Counted from the first letter of the stretch, positions 1-8,354 are shown. The stretch: 64,000 bases of DNA from Variovorax guangxiensis (GCF_003952165.1 NZ_RXFT01000001.1:992001-1056000); one strand, 5' to 3'. The notes: generated from the letters alone by a model not told the origin. Numbers and translations: made by a program.

Positions 1-154
1 CAATGCCGCGCGGCGTGGTGCCGGGTTCGACCGACAGGTCGACGCTGGGCGCAGGCAGCTTGAGCGGCTGATGCACCCACCAAAGGCCGGCGCCGCCGAG
101 CGCAAGCACGGCCAGGGCGGCGAGCAGGAAGAGCGTGAGGAAGAAACTGCGCAC
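1..154 (-). CDS. mltG: Endolytic murein transglycosylase MltG, N-terminal part (truncated by window edge)
   Basis: Reading the minus strand from a GTG at 154 gives 51 codons that run off the window. The visible peptide starts VRSFFLTLFLLAAL, a single N-terminal membrane anchor, followed by WWVHQPLKLP and a VEPGTTPRGI stretch, which is how MltG proteins enter the LysM-like domain. MltG cleaves nascent peptidoglycan strands at the inner membrane and ends glycan elongation. It lies divergently from ygfZ, a neighbour arrangement I recall from Burkholderiales. The catalytic domain is outside the window, so the call rests on the anchor, the VxxG-type motif and the context. An earlier in-frame start was not found close by. 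Confidence 0.8.
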   Translation of the reverse strand, partial: MRSFFLTLFLLAALAVLALGGAGLWWVHQPLKLPAPSVDLSVEPGTTPRGI

Positions 155-276
155 GAGTCCGATGTGGGGATGACGGGGAAAAAGCCGGAGGCAATCAAAA
201 AACGGTGCCCTTGCGAACCGAAGGGCTGGAGCCCCTGCCGCCTCGAAGGAACAGGCCCGGCCATGATAATTCAGCG

Positions 277-1203
277 ATGACCACTGTCGTTCTCAATGGG
301 GTGACCGCCCTCTCCCATCTCGGCGTGATCCGTGCCGAAGGTCCGGACGCCGCCAGCTTCCTCCACGGCCAGCTCACACAGGACTTCTCCCTGCTCGGAG
401 CCTCCGACGCCCGCCTGGCCGCGCTGTGCACCGCCAAGGGCCGTGTGATCGCGAGTTTCATCGGCATCAAGCCGCAACCGGAACTGATCCTGCTGGTGTG
501 CAGCCGCGACATCCTTGCCGCCACGCTCAAGCGCCTGTCGATGTATGTGCTGCGCGCCAAGGCCAAGCTGAGCGACGCCACCGAGCAGTACGCGCTGTAC
601 GGCCTGGCCGGCACCGCCCTTACCGCCAACGGGCTCGACGCGGCGGCCCCGCCCGGCAAGCGCACGGCTGTCGGCGACGAAGTCAGCGCCGTGTCGCTCT
701 ACCCGGCCGACGGCGTGCCTCGCGCGCTCTGGATCGCTCCGGCCGGGCATGCCGCGCCCACGGGCCCGGCTCTGGACGACAACCTGTGGCAATGGAGCGA
801 GGTGCGCAGCGGCATCGTGACGCTGACCACGCCCGTCATCGACGCCTTCGTGCCGCAGATGATCAATTACGAATCCGTGGGCGGCGTGAACTTCAAGAAG
901 GGCTGCTATCCAGGCCAGGAAGTGGTCGCGCGAAGCCAGTTCCGCGGCACGCTGAAGCGGCGCACCTACCTCGTCCAGGCCGATGCGCCGGTGGCCGTGG
1001 GGCAGGAAGTGTTCGCCGCCGGCGACGCCGGGCAGCCGGTGGGCACCGTGGCGCAGGCCGCGCCGGCGCCCGATGGCGGCTGGTCCGCGCTGATCTCCAT
1101 GCAGATCGCCGCGCTCGAGGCCGGTGGCCTGCGCGCCGGCGCGGCCGACGGCCCGGCGCTCACGGTCGAGCCGCTGCCCTACCCGCTGCTCGAAGACATC
1201 TGA
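277..1203 (+). CDS. ygfZ: YgfZ/GcvT-type folate-binding Fe-S cluster repair protein
   Basis: 308 aa. The family signature KGCYPGQE is at residues 208-215, preceded by the conserved INYE..GGVNF segment; the rest has the aminomethyltransferase-like fold expected from GcvT relatives, and length is normal. YgfZ helps assemble or repair certain iron-sulfur enzymes (for example MiaB in E. coli) using tetrahydrofolate. An open frame extends upstream to 205, but the ATG at 277 begins the conserved sequence (MTTVVLNGV) and is preferred. It is transcribed away from mltG and is followed by a strong intrinsic terminator at 1249, so it appears to be a single-gene unit. Confidence 0.93.
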   Translation: MTTVVLNGVTALSHLGVIRAEGPDAASFLHGQLTQDFSLLGASDARLAALCTAKGRVIASFIGIKPQPELILLVCSRDILAATLKRLSMYVLRAKAKLSDATEQYALYGLAGTALTANGLDAAAPPGKRTAVGDEVSAVSLYPADGVPRALWIAPAGHAAPTGPALDDNLWQWSEVRSGIVTLTTPVIDAFVPQMINYESVGGVNFKKGCYPGQEVVARSQFRGTLKRRTYLVQADAPVAVGQEVFAAGDAGQPVGTVAQAAPAPDGGWSALISMQIAALEAGGLRAGAADGPALTVEPLPYPLLEDI

Positions 1204-1248
1204 GCCTGCGCACCCTTTAAACCCCCAACGCCCTCAAAGCGGGTGTTT

Positions 1249-1281
1249 GGCGCTGTCGAAAATCGACGGCGCCATTTTTTT
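1249..1281 (+). terminator. Rho-independent terminator after ygfZ
   Basis: A ten-base stem (GGCGCTGTCG against CGACGGCGCC, one G-T pair) with the loop AAAAT is followed by A and seven T residues. It sits 46 bases after the ygfZ stop and before the next gene. Confidence 0.9.
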
Positions 1282-1354
1282 GCGCGTCTCCTAACCCCGT
1301 TGCCGTTGCCGAGCCGTAGAAGCCGGCACCGATCAACTCCGGCAAGGAAACACC

Positions 1355-2287
1355 ATGAAGCGCAGACTCTTTTCCACCGCCCTGGCCCTGAGCGCCGTGG
1401 CCTCGTCGTTCCCGGCCTGCGCGCAGACCTCGGAACGGCCCTACGTTCCCTCCACGCCGTCCAGCCGCATCGGCTCGCTGATGCAGATCAGCGTGGTCGA
1501 CCGCGGCAGCGGCGCCGAACTGCCGATCTACCGCCATCGGGGCGAATACTGGGTGGCCGGCCGCCCCGGCGCGCGCTACGCCATCCGGGCGCGCAACGCG
1601 ATGGGCGAGCGCATCATGGCCGTGATGTCCGTCGACGGCGTCAACGTGGTCACGGGCGAAACCGCTGGCGTCGGGCAGAACGGCTACGTCTTCGGCGCCC
1701 GCGAGCGCAGCGACATCACCGGCTGGCGCAAGAGCGATTCGCAGATCGCCGCCTTCGAGTTCGCCGCGGCCGGCAACTCTTACGCCAGCCGCACCGGCCG
1801 GCCGGACGACGTGGGCGTGATCGGCGTCGCGATGTTCCGCGAGCGCATGCCCGAACCGCCGCCTGCGCCGCTCACGCCGTTCCCGCGCCGCGATGAATAC
1901 GGCGGATACGGCCCCGAGCGCGAGCGCCGCGGCGAATCGTCGTCGTACCAGGGCGACGCGCGGGCCAAGGCAGGCGCAGCCGACAACGCCGCTCCCGCTG
2001 CGGCCGCCGAATCTTCCGGCAGCCTGGCCCGCCAATCCGCGCCCAGCCCGAGCCTCGGCACCGCACACGGCCGCCGCGAAACCTCGTACGTTGGCAAGAC
2101 GACCTTCGAGCGCGCGCAGTCGTCGCCCGACGAGGTGGTCCGCATCCGCTACGACAGCCGCGAGAACCTCGTCGCCGCAGGCGTGATCCCGGTGCCGCCC
2201 CCTCCGCGCTGGCCGCGTCCCGCGGGGCCGTCGCCCTTCCCCGGCTCGGACCCGGGCTATGTGCCCGATCCGCCGAGCCGTTACTGA
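1355..2287 (+). CDS. Exported protein of unknown function, proline/alanine/serine-rich C-terminal half
   Basis: 310 aa. A Sec signal peptide is clear: MKRRLFSTALALSAVASS followed by a PACAQ cleavage region around residue 24. Residues about 40-170 look like a compact beta-rich domain (RHRGEYWVAGRPGARYAI, then VGQNGYVFGARERSD, then FEFAAAGNSYASRTGRP). Residues about 170-310 are low-complexity, rich in P, A, R, S and E, and probably disordered. I do not recognise a named family; the N-terminal domain appears to belong to a conserved proteobacterial secreted protein of unknown role. GAAGGAAAC-type purine stretch (aaggaaac) precedes the ATG. Its stop overlaps by seven bases the convergent thioesterase-GNAT gene. 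Confidence 0.75.
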   Translation: MKRRLFSTALALSAVASSFPACAQTSERPYVPSTPSSRIGSLMQISVVDRGSGAELPIYRHRGEYWVAGRPGARYAIRARNAMGERIMAVMSVDGVNVVTGETAGVGQNGYVFGARERSDITGWRKSDSQIAAFEFAAAGNSYASRTGRPDDVGVIGVAMFRERMPEPPPAPLTPFPRRDEYGGYGPERERRGESSSYQGDARAKAGAADNAAPAAAAESSGSLARQSAPSPSLGTAHGRRETSYVGKTTFERAQSSPDEVVRIRYDSRENLVAAGVIPVPPPPRWPRPAGPSPFPGSDPGYVPDPPSRY

Positions 2288-3180
2288 GAGGAAGAAGAGG
2301 ACCGAAGAGGCCGGCGCATCTCGATGTGCGGAATGCCGGCCTCCTCGAAGCCGTCTCCATGCGGCACATAGCCCAGTCGCGCATAGAAGCGCTCGGCGCT
2401 GCGTTGCGCGTTCAGTGCGACCACGCTGGCGCCGCGCTCCCTGGCAGCCTCCTCCAGCACCTGCATCACCGCGGCGCCATGGCCGCCGCTGCGCAGATTG
2501 CGATGCACGGCCACGCGGCCGATGTGCGAGATGCCGTTCTCGGCCGGCAGCAGCCGGGCCGTGGCGATGACCTGCCCGAGCCGGTTGCGCGCGACCGCAT
2601 GCAGCACCACGGCGTCCTGCTCGTCCCACTCCAGCGATTCGGGAATGTTCTGCTCCTCGATGAACACCGCGCGCCGCAAAGCGCCGGCGCCTTCGCCGAG
2701 CGTGGCCCAGTCGCCCGTCTCGATGGTGCGCATGGCCTCGCCAGCCTCGTAGCCCAGCAGCACTTCGCGCAGCGCCGGCGGCACCGGCTTCGACGTCTGC
2801 GTCGCCGGGTCGGCGAACACATAGACCAGCTCGCAGCCGACCAGGAACTGGTCCTGCCGGAACAGCCCGCCTTCGAACACGATCGACGAGTTGCCGATGC
2901 GCACGCAGCGCATGCCAACGTCGAGCACGTCGTCGATGCGCGCCGAAGCGCGGAAATCGACCGTCGCCTTGCGCACGTACAGGTCGCCGCCCATCGCGTG
3001 CATCGACTCCTCGTACGGCAGCGCCAGCGCGCGCCAGTAGTCGGCGATGGCGGTGTCGAAGTACATCAGGTAGTGCGCGTTGAAGACGATCTTCTGCATG
3101 TCGACTTCGGCCCAGCGTACGCGCAGGCGGTGGAAGAAGCGGAAGTCCTTGCGTTCGGTAGCTGTCGTCGTGTTGCTCAT
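2281..3180 (-). CDS. Fusion of acyl-CoA thioesterase (4HBT/YbgC type) and GNAT acetyltransferase
   Basis: 299 aa with two domains. Residues about 10-140 are a hot-dog thioesterase of the YbgC/FadM type: RVRWAEVDMQKIVFNAHYL carries the conserved Asp and the H-Y pair of that family. Residues about 155-295 are a GNAT domain with RVAVHRNLRSGGHGAAV as the acetyl-CoA pyrophosphate loop and AERFYARLGY near the end. The first half should hydrolyse acyl-CoA, and the second should transfer an acyl or acetyl group to an amine. Its ATG overlaps the stop of the upstream esterase (ATGA), so the two are translationally coupled. Substrates are unknown. The frame stays open upstream of 3180, but the ATG at 3180 fits both the domain start and the coupling. 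Confidence 0.88.
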   Translation of the reverse strand: MSNTTTATERKDFRFFHRLRVRWAEVDMQKIVFNAHYLMYFDTAIADYWRALALPYEESMHAMGGDLYVRKATVDFRASARIDDVLDVGMRCVRIGNSSIVFEGGLFRQDQFLVGCELVYVFADPATQTSKPVPPALREVLLGYEAGEAMRTIETGDWATLGEGAGALRRAVFIEEQNIPESLEWDEQDAVVLHAVARNRLGQVIATARLLPAENGISHIGRVAVHRNLRSGGHGAAVMQVLEEAARERGASVVALNAQRSAERFYARLGYVPHGDGFEEAGIPHIEMRRPLRSSSSSQ

Positions 3181-4163
3181 GGTGCCAGTAGTGCCTCTTT
3201 GATTGCCCGGGCCGCGTCGTCCTGCGCCTGCAGCGCCTCCGGAATCGCCCGGCCCATCTTGATGAATTCGTGGATCACGCCGCGGTAGATCTCCAGGTCG
3301 ACCGGCACGCCCGCCGCGCGCAGCTTGTCGGCGTAGGCAATGCCTTCGTCCACCACGGGGTCGCATTCGGCCAGGCCGATCCAGGCCGGCGCCACGCCGT
3401 CGACGTCGTCGGCCAAGAGCGGCGCAAAGCGCCAGTCGTCGCGGTCGGCCGGGGTGTTGACGTACTGCGCGAAGAAGAAGTCGATCATGGCCTTGGTCAG
3501 CAGCGGGCCCTCGACATGGCGCAGGTGCGAGGCTGTGTCCTGGTGCGCGGTGGTGCCGGGGTAGATCAGCATCTGCAGCAAGAGCGGCAGGCCCGCGTCG
3601 CGCGCGAGGATGGCGCACACGGCCGCGAGCGTGCCGCCGGCACTGTCGCCGCCCACGGCCAGTCTGGACGGATCGAGGCCCAGGCCCGTGCCCTCCTTCG
3701 CGATGAACTGGAAGGCATCCCAAGCGTCGTTCGACGCGGTCGGGAACTTGTGCGCGGGCGCGAGCCGGTAGTCCACGGAGATCACCACGCAGCCGCTCTT
3801 CGCGCTCAGCACGCGGCACAGCGTGTCGTGCGTGCGGATGTTGCCGACCGTGAAGCCGCCGCCGTGGAAATAGATCAGCACCGGCAGCACCGCTGACGAT
3901 GGTGCGTACAGCCGCGCGGGAATCGCATACCCGTCGCGCGCCGCGATGGTGAAGTCTTCGACGCGCGCCAGCTCGGGCTTCGGCACTTCGAGCACGCCGG
4001 CGCCCTTTTCGTAGGAGGCCTTGGCCTCCTCGGGGGTCTGCTTGTCCAGCGGCGGGTGGCCTGCGCGGGCCATGCGTTCGACGACGCTGGCCATCTTCGG
4101 CGTGAGCCGCGTGCCCGCCGGTGTTCCGGGCGCGACAGCGGCAAGGGTTTCTTTCGTGTGCAA
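3177..4163 (-). CDS. Alpha/beta hydrolase, HSL (hormone-sensitive lipase) family esterase
   Basis: 328 aa. The HSL oxyanion motif HGGG is at 100-103, the nucleophile elbow GDSAGG has Ser174, and the triad is completed by Asp268 (ECDPVVDEG) and His298 (VIHEF). Such enzymes hydrolyse short-chain esters in the cytoplasm. The annotated start at 4163 is TTG with only a weak purine stretch before it; an ATG at residue 24 (position 4094) is a real alternative. The gene leads a two-gene unit, its TGA overlapping the ATG of the thioesterase-GNAT gene, which hints at shared acyl-ester metabolism. It is divergent from the alcohol dehydrogenase gene, with only 74 bases between. Confidence 0.9.
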   Translation of the reverse strand: MHTKETLAAVAPGTPAGTRLTPKMASVVERMARAGHPPLDKQTPEEAKASYEKGAGVLEVPKPELARVEDFTIAARDGYAIPARLYAPSSAVLPVLIYFHGGGFTVGNIRTHDTLCRVLSAKSGCVVISVDYRLAPAHKFPTASNDAWDAFQFIAKEGTGLGLDPSRLAVGGDSAGGTLAAVCAILARDAGLPLLLQMLIYPGTTAHQDTASHLRHVEGPLLTKAMIDFFFAQYVNTPADRDDWRFAPLLADDVDGVAPAWIGLAECDPVVDEGIAYADKLRAAGVPVDLEIYRGVIHEFIKMGRAIPEALQAQDDAARAIKEALLAP

Positions 4164-4237
4164 GACGGTTCGCTCTTGTTAGATTTGGCTGGTTGGCAAT
4201 CGTACTGCCCCGTGCCTACCGGGACATCCCCACATCC

Positions 4238-5374
4238 ATGGCCCTCATCCAATACCTCACCCAGATCCAGTTCGAATTCGGCGCGATCAAGCTGCTGTCC
4301 AGCGAATGCGCGCGCATCGGCATCAACCGCCCGCTGATCGTGACCGACGCCGGCGTGCGCGCGGCCGGCGTGCTGCAGAAGGCGCTCGACGCCATCGCCG
4401 ACCTCGAGGTCTCGGTCTTCGACCAGACGCCCTCCAACCCCACCGAAGCGGCCGTGCGCGCGGCCGTGGAGCTCTACCGCAGCGGCCGCTGCGACGGCCT
4501 GATCGCCGTGGGCGGCGGCTCCGCCATCGACTGCGCCAAGGGCGTCGCCATCGCGGCCACGCACGAAGGCCCGCTCAAGACCTACGCAACCATCGAAGGC
4601 GGCTCGCCGCGCATCACCGAGCGCGTGGTGCCGCTGATCGCGGTGCCCACCACCAGCGGCACCGGCAGCGAAGTGGCGCGCGGCGCGATCGTCATCGTCG
4701 ACGACCACCGCAAGCTCGGTTTCCACAGCTGGTTCCTGATGCCCAAGGCCGCCATCTGCGACCCGGAGCTCACGCTGGGCCTGCCGCCGAAGCTCACGGC
4801 CGCCACCGGCATGGACGCGATCGCGCACTGCATGGAAACCTTCATGTCGGCCGCGTTCAATCCGCCGGCCGACGGCATCGGCCTCGACGGCCTCGAGCGC
4901 GCATGGGGCCACATCGAGCGCGCGACAAAAGACGGCAGCGACCGCGAGGCGCGCCTGAACCTCATGAGCGCGTCGATGCAGGGCGCGATGGCGTTCCAGA
5001 AGGGACTGGGCTGCGTGCACTCGCTGAGCCACAGCCTGGGCGGCGTCGATCCACGACTGCATCACGGCACGCTCAACGCCCTCTTCCTGCCCGCGGTGAT
5101 CCATTTCAATTCAGGCGCCGAGTCGGTGCGCAAGGAACAGCGCCTGCAGCGCATGGCGCAGGCCATGCACCTCGATTCGGCCGGCGATCTCGGCGATGCC
5201 ATCCGCGACATGAACGCGCGCCTGGGCCTGCCCAGGGGCTTGGCCGAAGTGGGCGTGACGCCCGCGATGTTCGAGCAGATCATCGATGGCGCCATGGCCG
5301 ACCATTGCCACAAGACCAACCCCCGGCTGGCCACGCGCGAAGATTACAAGGCGATGCTCGAAGCCTCCATGTAA
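4238..5374 (+). CDS. Iron-containing alcohol dehydrogenase (type III)
   Basis: 378 aa, the normal length. The NAD-binding loop GGGSAIDCAKG is at about 92-102, followed by PTTSGTGSEV at 137-146. The metal ligands expected for the family are present: Asp193 and His197 (MDAIAHCME), His261 (CVHSLSHSLGG) and His276 (RLHHGT). It should oxidise an alcohol or reduce an aldehyde with NAD(P), in the cytoplasm; the exact substrate cannot be read from sequence. An open frame continues upstream to 4121, but the ATG at 4238 starts at the conserved beginning (MALIQYLT). It is divergent from the esterase unit, so one 74-base region carries both promoters. Confidence 0.92.
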   Translation: MALIQYLTQIQFEFGAIKLLSSECARIGINRPLIVTDAGVRAAGVLQKALDAIADLEVSVFDQTPSNPTEAAVRAAVELYRSGRCDGLIAVGGGSAIDCAKGVAIAATHEGPLKTYATIEGGSPRITERVVPLIAVPTTSGTGSEVARGAIVIVDDHRKLGFHSWFLMPKAAICDPELTLGLPPKLTAATGMDAIAHCMETFMSAAFNPPADGIGLDGLERAWGHIERATKDGSDREARLNLMSASMQGAMAFQKGLGCVHSLSHSLGGVDPRLHHGTLNALFLPAVIHFNSGAESVRKEQRLQRMAQAMHLDSAGDLGDAIRDMNARLGLPRGLAEVGVTPAMFEQIIDGAMADHCHKTNPRLATREDYKAMLEASM

Positions 5375-5447
5375 GGCTCGCGTAAGAGGCCTGTAAGGGC
5401 TTCTTCTACACATTGTTTCAGTGACCGTTTTCGAGGCGTTTTCAGAG
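5371..5447 (+). promoter_or_regulatory. Phased 11-bp direct repeats upstream of the T6SS cassette
   Basis: GTAAG occurs at 5371, 5382 and 5393, exactly 11 bp apart, the first overlapping the stop codon of the alcohol dehydrogenase. Further on, CGTTTTC occurs at 5426 and 5437, again 11 bp apart. Direct repeats at one helical turn are typical of OmpR/PhoB-type response regulator sites. That these control vgrG (start 5558) is inference. Confidence 0.45.
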
Positions 5448-5479
5448 GGAAAAGACGCTCTCTGCGCCCCTCACGTCAT

Positions 5480-5492
5480 TTATGTGACATAA
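5480..5492. promoter_or_regulatory. 13-bp perfect palindrome upstream of vgrG
   Basis: TTATGTGACATAA is a perfect dyad (TTATGT, central G, ACATAA) 66 bases before the vgrG start. It sits in a locally AT-richer stretch and is a plausible operator for an unknown dimeric regulator. It does not fit the CRP or FNR consensus. Confidence 0.45.
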
Positions 5493-5557
5493 GGGATTTC
5501 TAGACTGTCACCGAAGGTTTCTCAGCCGCAGAAACCCAAGGGTCAGGGAAGTTCCGA

Positions 5558-7900
5558 ATGCAGCGCACAGTCCAAGTCCACACCGTCCTGAGCACCGAAC
5601 AGCTCAAGTTCCGCTCGATGCGGGGACGGGAGGGCCTCTCTCAACTTTTCGAGTTCGAGGTGGACATGGTCAGCAGCAGCTTCAGCCTCGACCTGAAGCA
5701 GTTGCTCGGCACTTCGCTCACGCTGGAGCTGGCCGACGAAGGCGCACCGCGCTTTCTCAACGGCACCGTGGTGCGCTTCGAGCTCGTGGGCCGCGCCAAC
5801 GAAACCGGCCGCCACTACATCTACCGCGCGCTGGTGCAGCCATGGCTGTGGTACCTCACGCGCACCACCGACTGCCGCATCTTCCAGAACAAGAGCGTGC
5901 CCGAGGTGCTCGACGAAGTGCTGGGCAAGTACGGCTTCCAGTTCGAGAAGCGCCTCACCGGCAGCTATCCCGCCTGGGAATACTGCGTGCAGTACCAGGA
6001 GAGCGACTTCGCCTTCGTGAGCCGTCTCATGGAGCACGAAGGCATCGCCTATCACTTCGAGCACAGCAACGGCTCGCACCTGCTGGTGCTGGCCGACGAT
6101 TCGGGCAGCTACCAGCCGCTGCCCGGCCATGCCAGCATCGCCTACCGTCCGCGCGACCGCGTGGTCAATGCGCTGGAGCCCTGCATCGACCAGTGGCGCG
6201 TGACGGAGCAGATTACCTCCGGCCGCGTGATGCTCGACGACTTCGACTTCAGGAAGTCCCGCGCGTCGCTGCAGAGCGTGCAGCAAGACCCGAAGCCTCA
6301 CGAGCATTCGACCTACGAGGTCTACGAATGGCTCGGCGGCTACACGGAGCACCAGCAGGGCGACGCCTACGCCAAGATCCGCCTGCAGGAGCTGCAGTGC
6401 GCGCACGAGCTGGCCTCAGGCCACACCAACGTGGTGGGCATGGCACCGGGTTACCTGTTCCAGATGACGCATTGCCCGCGCGAGTCGGACAACCGCGAAT
6501 ACCTCGTCACCGAGACGCGCTACGACCTGCAGGAGCCCGAGTACTCCACCGGCGGCAGCAGCGAATCGGTGTGCGAGTTCGACTTCACCGTGCTGCCCTC
6601 CTCCGTGGCCTACCGCCCCGCGCGCAAGACGCCGCGCCCGCGCACCAACGGCCCGCAGACCGCCACGGTGGTCGGCCCTGAGGAAATCTGGACCGACCGC
6701 TTCGGCCGCGTGAAGCTGCAGTTCCGCTGGGACCGCTACGGCCAGTCGAACGAGAACAGCTCCTGCTGGGTGCGCGTGTCCAGCAGTTGGGCCGGCGCCA
6801 ACTACGGCACCATGCACATGCCGCGCGTGGGCCAGGAAGTGATCGTCGATTTCATCGGCGGCGAGCCCGACCGCCCCATCGTCACCGGCCGCGTCTACAA
6901 CAGCGACCAGATGCCGCCGTGGGAGCTGCCCGCCAACGCCACGGCCAGCGGCATCCTCACGCGCTCCAGCACCGGCGGCGCGGCCAACCAGGCCAACATG
7001 CTGCGCTTCGAGGACCGCACGGGGGCCGAGCAGATCCTGCTGCACGCCGAGCGCAACCTCGACGTCGAAGTGGAAGCGGACGAAACCCACACCACCGACG
7101 GCACCCGCACCACCCTCATCAAGGGCCACGAATCGGCCACCTACCAGGACGGCGAGACGCGCGACATCACCGCCGGCGCCAAGGAGACCATCACCGGCGG
7201 CGACACCCGCAGCGTGACCGGTGGCTTCACCGAGACCGTGACCGGCGGCGTGAACCAGACCATCTCTGGCGGCAAGACGCGCATGCTCAGCGGCGGGCTG
7301 AACGACACCATCACCGGCGGCGTCGAGCTGGCCATCACCGGCGGCTTCCACGGCACCATCGACGGCAAGGAAATCCGCTTCGTCAGCGACGGCCGAAACG
7401 ACACCATCAACACGTCCAACGACGTGCTGGTCAACGGGCCGTCGACCACCACAGTTACCGGCCCCACGGTGCACACCTCGCCGGACGTGACCTTCAACAC
7501 GACCAACCACATCCACAACACGACGCAGCACGTCATCAACACCAACGTCTACAACACGACGTCGAACACGTACAACAACCTGACGGTCAACTACACCAAC
7601 AACTCCGCCACCTATACCAACAACTACTCCAAGAGCAGCGACTGGAGGTGGTTCCGCCTGGGTGGCACCGGCCTGAACATGGACGTGTCGGGCATTTCGC
7701 TGGGCGTGCTGGCCGTGCGTTCGATGGCCATGGGCGTGCAGGCGCAGGCCATCGGCGTGAAGCTGGAGGCCGTGGGCGCGGAGTGGAAGAACAAGGCCAT
7801 GTCGCTGGGCGACGCCGGTGCGCTCATCCAGCTCGTGGGCACGGAGATCAGGACGGGCGGCCTGCGCGCGGGCATCCAGGCGCTGAAGGTCCTGCTCTGA
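5558..7900 (+). CDS. vgrG: Type VI secretion spike protein VgrG (TssI) with octapeptide needle and Asn/Thr-rich tail
   Basis: 780 aa. Residues about 1-340 are the gp27-like hub, and about 370-460 the gp5-like OB domain with EIWTDRFGRVKLQFRWDRYG and GQEVIVDFIGGEPDRPIV. From about 545 to 600 there are seven eight-residue units of the pattern [ILV]-[ST]-G-G-x4, matching the octapeptide that builds the T4 gp5 triple-stranded beta-helix. Residues about 640-695 are rich in N, T and H (NTT, NYTNNS repeats). The last 85 residues are hydrophobic and Gly/Ala-rich with no recognised effector domain. VgrG trimers form the tip of the T6SS needle and carry PAAR and cargo proteins. It heads a tight six-gene unit; no Tss sheath or baseplate genes are in the window, so this is an orphan VgrG locus. 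Confidence 0.95.
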   Translation: MQRTVQVHTVLSTEQLKFRSMRGREGLSQLFEFEVDMVSSSFSLDLKQLLGTSLTLELADEGAPRFLNGTVVRFELVGRANETGRHYIYRALVQPWLWYLTRTTDCRIFQNKSVPEVLDEVLGKYGFQFEKRLTGSYPAWEYCVQYQESDFAFVSRLMEHEGIAYHFEHSNGSHLLVLADDSGSYQPLPGHASIAYRPRDRVVNALEPCIDQWRVTEQITSGRVMLDDFDFRKSRASLQSVQQDPKPHEHSTYEVYEWLGGYTEHQQGDAYAKIRLQELQCAHELASGHTNVVGMAPGYLFQMTHCPRESDNREYLVTETRYDLQEPEYSTGGSSESVCEFDFTVLPSSVAYRPARKTPRPRTNGPQTATVVGPEEIWTDRFGRVKLQFRWDRYGQSNENSSCWVRVSSSWAGANYGTMHMPRVGQEVIVDFIGGEPDRPIVTGRVYNSDQMPPWELPANATASGILTRSSTGGAANQANMLRFEDRTGAEQILLHAERNLDVEVEADETHTTDGTRTTLIKGHESATYQDGETRDITAGAKETITGGDTRSVTGGFTETVTGGVNQTISGGKTRMLSGGLNDTITGGVELAITGGFHGTIDGKEIRFVSDGRNDTINTSNDVLVNGPSTTTVTGPTVHTSPDVTFNTTNHIHNTTQHVINTNVYNTTSNTYNNLTVNYTNNSATYTNNYSKSSDWRWFRLGGTGLNMDVSGISLGVLAVRSMAMGVQAQAIGVKLEAVGAEWKNKAMSLGDAGALIQLVGTEIRTGGLRAGIQALKVLL

Positions 7901-7903
7901 GGC

Positions 7904-8347
7904 GTGGAAAGCGTGCTCGAGATCGTTCTGTGGGGTGTGTTCGGCGTCGTCAGCCTGGGCGTGATCGCGCTTGCCGGGGTCGTGCTGGCGGTGTCGCTGA
8001 TGAGCCATCGTGCCTACGCCGAGGAAGGCCGGCTGTGGCAGCAGCTGCAGGCCGACGGCCGCCCGCTGCAGGGCGTTGCGGTTTCCGTGCTGCGCTCGCC
8101 CAGCGGTTATTCCCGGCGCGGCCCGGTCGGACAGCGCCTGACGGCCGTGCAGTTGGGCATCGCCTACACCGATGCCGCCGGCGTCGAGCAGCAGACCACC
8201 TTGCGCACGCTCATCGACGAAGATCTGTTGGCCCACTTTTCCGCGGGCCGGCCCGACATTCATCTGCTGCAGGACCCGCAGGACCCGTCACGGCTGGCCA
8301 TCGACCGCGCGCGCACCCCGCTGGTGATCCGCGGCGCAAGGCGCTGA
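7904..8347 (+). CDS. Small single-span membrane protein in the vgrG cassette, unknown function
   Basis: 147 aa starting at GTG, three bases after the vgrG stop. Residues about 4-33 (LEIVLWGVFGVVSLGVIALA onward) form one membrane segment; the remaining 110 residues form a soluble, beta-rich-looking domain that ends with DPQDPSRLAIDRAR and is faintly like DUF3592 proteins. No catalytic motif is visible. Its position between VgrG and the DUF2169 protein suggests a role in the T6SS cassette, possibly as immunity or assembly factor, but sequence gives no direct proof. Seven bases separate it from the next gene, so co-expression is nearly certain. Confidence 0.8.
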   Translation: MESVLEIVLWGVFGVVSLGVIALAGVVLAVSLMSHRAYAEEGRLWQQLQADGRPLQGVAVSVLRSPSGYSRRGPVGQRLTAVQLGIAYTDAAGVEQQTTLRTLIDEDLLAHFSAGRPDIHLLQDPQDPSRLAIDRARTPLVIRGARR

Positions 8348-8354
8348 TCCAGCC

